Shown here: positions 61,506-64,000 of the stretch, in pieces | Layout of the letters: each line of letters starts with the position of its first letter | Numbering within the stretch: position 1 is the first letter of the stretch | From: Streptomyces sp. Root1304 | GTDB taxonomy: Bacteria > Actinomycetota > Actinomycetes > Streptomycetales > Streptomycetaceae | Direction of reading: 5' to 3' | Assembly: GCF_001426405.1 (NCBI RefSeq) | Contig: NZ_LMEP01000001.1 | Location: 125,241-189,240 of the forward strand | DNA length: 64,000 nucleotides | Notes under the pieces: generated by a model | What the model saw: only the letters and a program-made list of their open reading frames with translations | The model's database searches: none | Told to the model about the DNA's origin: nothing | Position numbers and translations under genes: made by a program

Positions 61506-61820
61506 GGAAGGACAGACCCCCTCGGAAGACCCCTGTGAGGTCGGGGTGCGACGGAACCGGTGTCGCTGCGGAATGGGACCGGGTGCGGGCCGCCGTGCGC
61601 GGGCCGAACCACGGCCCTCCGCTTCTCCCGTACGTGTCCCGCACGGTCGTCCTGGTGCAAGGGGCCTCCCGGGTGGCGGTCTCCGTGCCGCTCACTTCAC
61701 CAGGGATATGCCCTCGAACGGGGTCGGCCATGCCAGGGCGGATGACGACGTGTTCGTGAACACGAGGTGATCGGTTCCGACCGGATTCCGGGAGGGTCCG
61801 TCAGGGGTGCCGCGCCGGGC
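61506..61820. other. Spacer between cis-prenyltransferase and PhoH genes
   Basis: 315 nt with no gene seen. It contains an inverted repeat CGTGTTC-GT-GAACACG (61749-61764), 7-bp arms, about 245 nt before the PhoH start. This could be an operator or a weak terminator for the gene upstream. Confidence 0.45.
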
Positions 61821-62582
61821 TCAGCTTCCGTAGCGCCGGTGCCGGGCGGCGTAGTCGCGCAGCGCCCGCAGGAAGTCGACCTTGCGGAAGGCCGGCCAGT
61901 GCACTTCGCAGAAGTAGTACTCGGAATGGGCGCTCTGCCACAGCATGAATCCGGACAGCCGCTGCTCGCCGCTGGTGCGGATCACCAGGTCCGGGTCGGG
62001 CTGGCCGCGCGTGTACAGGTGCTCCGAGATGTGCTCGACGTCGACGATCTCCGCGAGCTCCTCGAAGCTCGTCCCGCGGTCCGCGTGCTCCAGGAGCAGC
62101 GAGCGGACCGCGTCCGCGATCTCCTGCCGGCCGCCGTACCCCACCGCCACGTTCACGAGTATCCCCGTGTTGGCGTGGGTGGCCTGCTCGGCCTCCTTCA
62201 GGACGGACTGGGTCCGCGCGGGCAGCAGGTCCATCGTGCCGACGTGGTTCACCCGCCAGCGGCCGTCGGCGGCGAGCGAGCGGACGGCGTTCTCGATGAT
62301 GCCGAGCAGCGGGACGAGCTGCTCCTCGGGCCGGTTCAGGTTGTCGGTGGAGAGCATCCAGAGCGTGACGACCTCGACGTCGGTCTCGGCGCACCAGCCG
62401 AGCAGCTCCTGGATCTTGTCCGCGCCGGCCTTGTGTCCCTGCTCGGGGGTCCCGCCGGACGCCTTGGCCCAGCGGCGGTTCCCGTCGAGGATGACCCCGA
62501 TGTGCTTGGGCACCTGGGCATGGTCGAGGCGGCCTTCCACCCGGCGTGCGTAGAGCCCGTACACCAGGTCGCGCAGGTTCAC
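61821..62582 (-). CDS. uppS: cis-prenyltransferase (isoprenyl diphosphate synthase)
   Basis: 253 residues from the GTG at 62582 (GGAGGGG 9 nt upstream). The catalytic Asp is in VILDGNRRWAK, with TLWMLSTDNLNRP, NVAVGYGGRQEI and IRTSGEQRLSGFMLWQSAHSEYYF (substrate and diphosphate-binding). It condenses IPP in cis onto an allylic diphosphate. Streptomycetes have two or more paralogues making undecaprenyl or shorter Z-prenyl diphosphates, so the chain length made by this one is uncertain. Divergent from the aldo/keto reductase gene. Confidence 0.92.
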   Translation of the reverse strand: MNLRDLVYGLYARRVEGRLDHAQVPKHIGVILDGNRRWAKASGGTPEQGHKAGADKIQELLGWCAETDVEVVTLWMLSTDNLNRPEEQLVPLLGIIENAVRSLAADGRWRVNHVGTMDLLPARTQSVLKEAEQATHANTGILVNVAVGYGGRQEIADAVRSLLLEHADRGTSFEELAEIVDVEHISEHLYTRGQPDPDLVIRTSGEQRLSGFMLWQSAHSEYYFCEVHWPAFRKVDFLRALRDYAARHRRYGS

Positions 62583-62710
62583 CGTTCTTTACCCCTCCGT
62601 GCAGCGGCGGGTCCGCCAGGCATCGGCGGTCCGCAGGCCGCCACACTACTGCGCACGGGCGACAGGCTCCCAGCCCGGGACTGTCACAAGTCCGTGATAA
62701 GCAGAGATAC

Positions 62711-63748
62711 GTGACTGATTCCCCCCTGTACCGCGCCGCCGCGGACCGCTACGACGCCATGGAGTACCGCCGCTCGGGCCGCAGCGGCCTCAAGCTTCCC
62801 GCGATCTCCCTCGGCCTCTGGCACAACTTCGGCGACGACCGCGCGCTCGACACCCAGCGCGCGATCCTCCGCCGCGCCTTCGACCTCGGCGTCACCCACT
62901 TCGACCTGGCGAACAACTACGGGCCGCCGCCCGGCTCCGCCGAGCTGAACTTCGGCAAGCTCTTCGCCCAGGACTTCGCGCCCTACCGCGACGAGCTGAT
63001 CATCTCCACCAAGGCCGGCTACGAGATGCACCCCGGCCCGTACGGCGAGTGGGGCTCCCGCAAGTACCTGCTGTCCTCGCTCGACGCCTCCCTGAAGCGG
63101 ATGGGCCTCGACCACGTCGACATCTTCTACTCGCACCGCTTCGACCCGGAGACCCCGCTGGAGGAGACGATGGGGGCCCTGGCCTCCGCCGTCCAGCAGG
63201 GCAAGGCGCTCTACGTCGGCGTCTCCTCGTACACCAGCGAGCAGACCGCCGAGGCCGCCCGCCTCCTCCGCGAGATGGGCGTCCCCGCCCTGATCCACCA
63301 GCCCTCGTACTCCATGATCAACCGGTGGACCGAGGAGGACGGCCTCCTCGACACCCTGGAGGCGGCCGGCATGGGCTGCATCTCCTTCGTGCCGCTGGCG
63401 CAGGGGCTGCTCACCAACAAGTACCTGAAGGGCATCCCGGAGGGTTCGCGGGCCACCCAGGGCAAGTCCCTGGACCCGAACCTGCTCTCCGACGAGGTGC
63501 TGCGGCGCCTGCGCGGCCTCGCGGACATCGCGGAGCGGCGCGGGCAGTCCCTCGCCCAGCTGGCGCTCTCGTGGGTGCTGCGCGACGCGCGGATGACCTC
63601 GGCGCTGATCGGCGCGTCCAGCGTCGCGCAGCTGGAGGAGAACGTGGCCGCGCTGGCGGGTGCGCCGCTGACCGACGACGAGCTGGTGGAGATCGACTCG
63701 TTCGCGGTGGACACCCGGGGCGCGAACATCTGGGCGGGCCGGGGCTGA
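62711..63748 (+). CDS. Aldo/keto reductase (YghZ/Kvbeta-like)
   Basis: 345 residues from the GTG at 62711 (an ATG at 62759 would remove 16 residues). The catalytic tetrad is visible: Asp/Tyr in HFDLANNYGPPPG, Lys in IISTKAGYEM and His in DIFYSHRFDPETPLEE. NADPH-site SSVAQLEENVAAL lies near the C-terminus. It matches the L-glyceraldehyde-3-phosphate reductase YghZ subgroup, which detoxifies aldehydes. Only a weak ribosome site (AGAGA). Confidence 0.88.
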   Translation: MTDSPLYRAAADRYDAMEYRRSGRSGLKLPAISLGLWHNFGDDRALDTQRAILRRAFDLGVTHFDLANNYGPPPGSAELNFGKLFAQDFAPYRDELIISTKAGYEMHPGPYGEWGSRKYLLSSLDASLKRMGLDHVDIFYSHRFDPETPLEETMGALASAVQQGKALYVGVSSYTSEQTAEAARLLREMGVPALIHQPSYSMINRWTEEDGLLDTLEAAGMGCISFVPLAQGLLTNKYLKGIPEGSRATQGKSLDPNLLSDEVLRRLRGLADIAERRGQSLAQLALSWVLRDARMTSALIGASSVAQLEENVAALAGAPLTDDELVEIDSFAVDTRGANIWAGRG

Positions 63749-63790
63749 GGCCTCTCCGGGGCCCTGGCCGACCCGTTCGGAGTCGGCGGG

Positions 63791-63884
63791 GCGGCTCCCC
63801 CGAGTGGCCGGGGGACGGCTCCCCCGAGCGGCCGGGGACGCTGCCCTGAGTGGCCGGAGGTGACTCCCCGGAGTCGCCGGGGAA
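63791..63884. repeat. Imperfect tandem repeats
   Basis: About four copies of a 23-bp unit (GGCTCCCCCGAGTGGCCGGGG-like) with growing divergence, downstream of the aldo/keto reductase gene. Confidence 0.65.
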
Positions 63885-63891
63885 GGAAAAA

Positions 63892-63927
63892 CGGGCCGGT
63901 CCGTGGGGGGGGATACGGACCGGCCCG
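63892..63927. terminator. Strong hairpin terminator
   Basis: A perfect 13-bp stem (63892-63904 with 63915-63927), preceded by AAAAA and followed by G-run and TTT, so it can work in both directions. Confidence 0.85.
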
Positions 63928-64000
63928 AGGGGGGGTTTCCACCATAACCCTTCGATAGTCGTGTTGCGCGCCACGTACGCCGAACGATGCCCGTGGAATG

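Noticed and set aside
61749..61764. LexA/SOS box before the PhoH gene
   Set aside because: The arms read GTTC-GT-GAAC, the reverse of the GAAC-N4-GTTC order needed, and the site is about 245 nt from the gene.

Overview
The window looks like a stretch of a Streptomyces chromosome. GC content is very high with strong third-position bias. It carries a WhiB-family regulator, an AfsR/SARP-type regulator, a DasR-type operator in front of a chitinase gene, a SpoIIE-type phosphatase, many GTG starts, several leaderless-looking promoters, and rare TTA (bldA) codons confined to a few genes. From memory, the order ahpD-ahpC-oxyR, a class A PBP, fumC, class I fumarase, a whiB-like gene, glpX, xseB-xseA, ispH and ppgK matches the core region around SCO5031-SCO5060 of S. 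coelicolor. I could not check this by search.

Layout. 1-7.7 kb: end of an NCS1 permease, a GntR regulator, a GH18 chitinase with a DasR box, a DUF4190/Septum_form membrane protein, a secreted subtilisin and a threonine-synthase-like PLP enzyme. 7.9-14.4 kb: a DUF4232 lipoprotein, an AfsR-like regulator, a SNF2 helicase and a decayed gene remnant. 14.7-20.2 kb is an accessory block: an XRE regulator with two TTA codons, then a tight three-gene operon (TIR protein, STAND-like protein with degenerate P-loop, membrane protein) joined by ATGA overlaps. 20.4-33.6 kb is core: ychF, ppgK, ispH, an amino-acid permease, xseA-xseB, a nitroreductase, glpX, a WhiB-like protein and the Fe-S fumarase.

34-42 kb lies between the two fumarase genes and is mostly secreted or exported accessory functions: acid phosphatase, AOC-barrel protein, a TTA-bearing four-gene unit (small secreted protein, helical-repeat protein, MacB-like ABC transporter), a lipoprotein, and an SGNH hydrolase with ricin lectin. 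42-64 kb is again mostly core: fumC, DUF402 protein, a SpoIIE phosphatase behind an overlapping 54-codon leader ORF, catalase, PBP1A-type enzyme, a PadR-ABC operon, oxyR/ahpCD, an AI-2E-type permease pair, a lytic transglycosylase-like protein, PIN-PhoH, cis-prenyltransferase and an aldo/keto reductase.

Main candidate for an undescribed system: the TIR operon at 16267-20239. The C-terminal region of the TIR protein and the extreme N-terminus of the next protein share a GPVN-x-G-x-GPQY motif. That is the layout expected of effector/sensor pairs that talk through a short homotypic, amyloid-like motif. Second candidate: the bldA-marked secreted protein/ABC unit at 35462-39650. Smaller observations include a GCTACCGGCCGGTAGC-type palindrome recurring before three unrelated genes, a probable iron box before the Fe-S fumarase, and an 11-bp minisatellite behind it.
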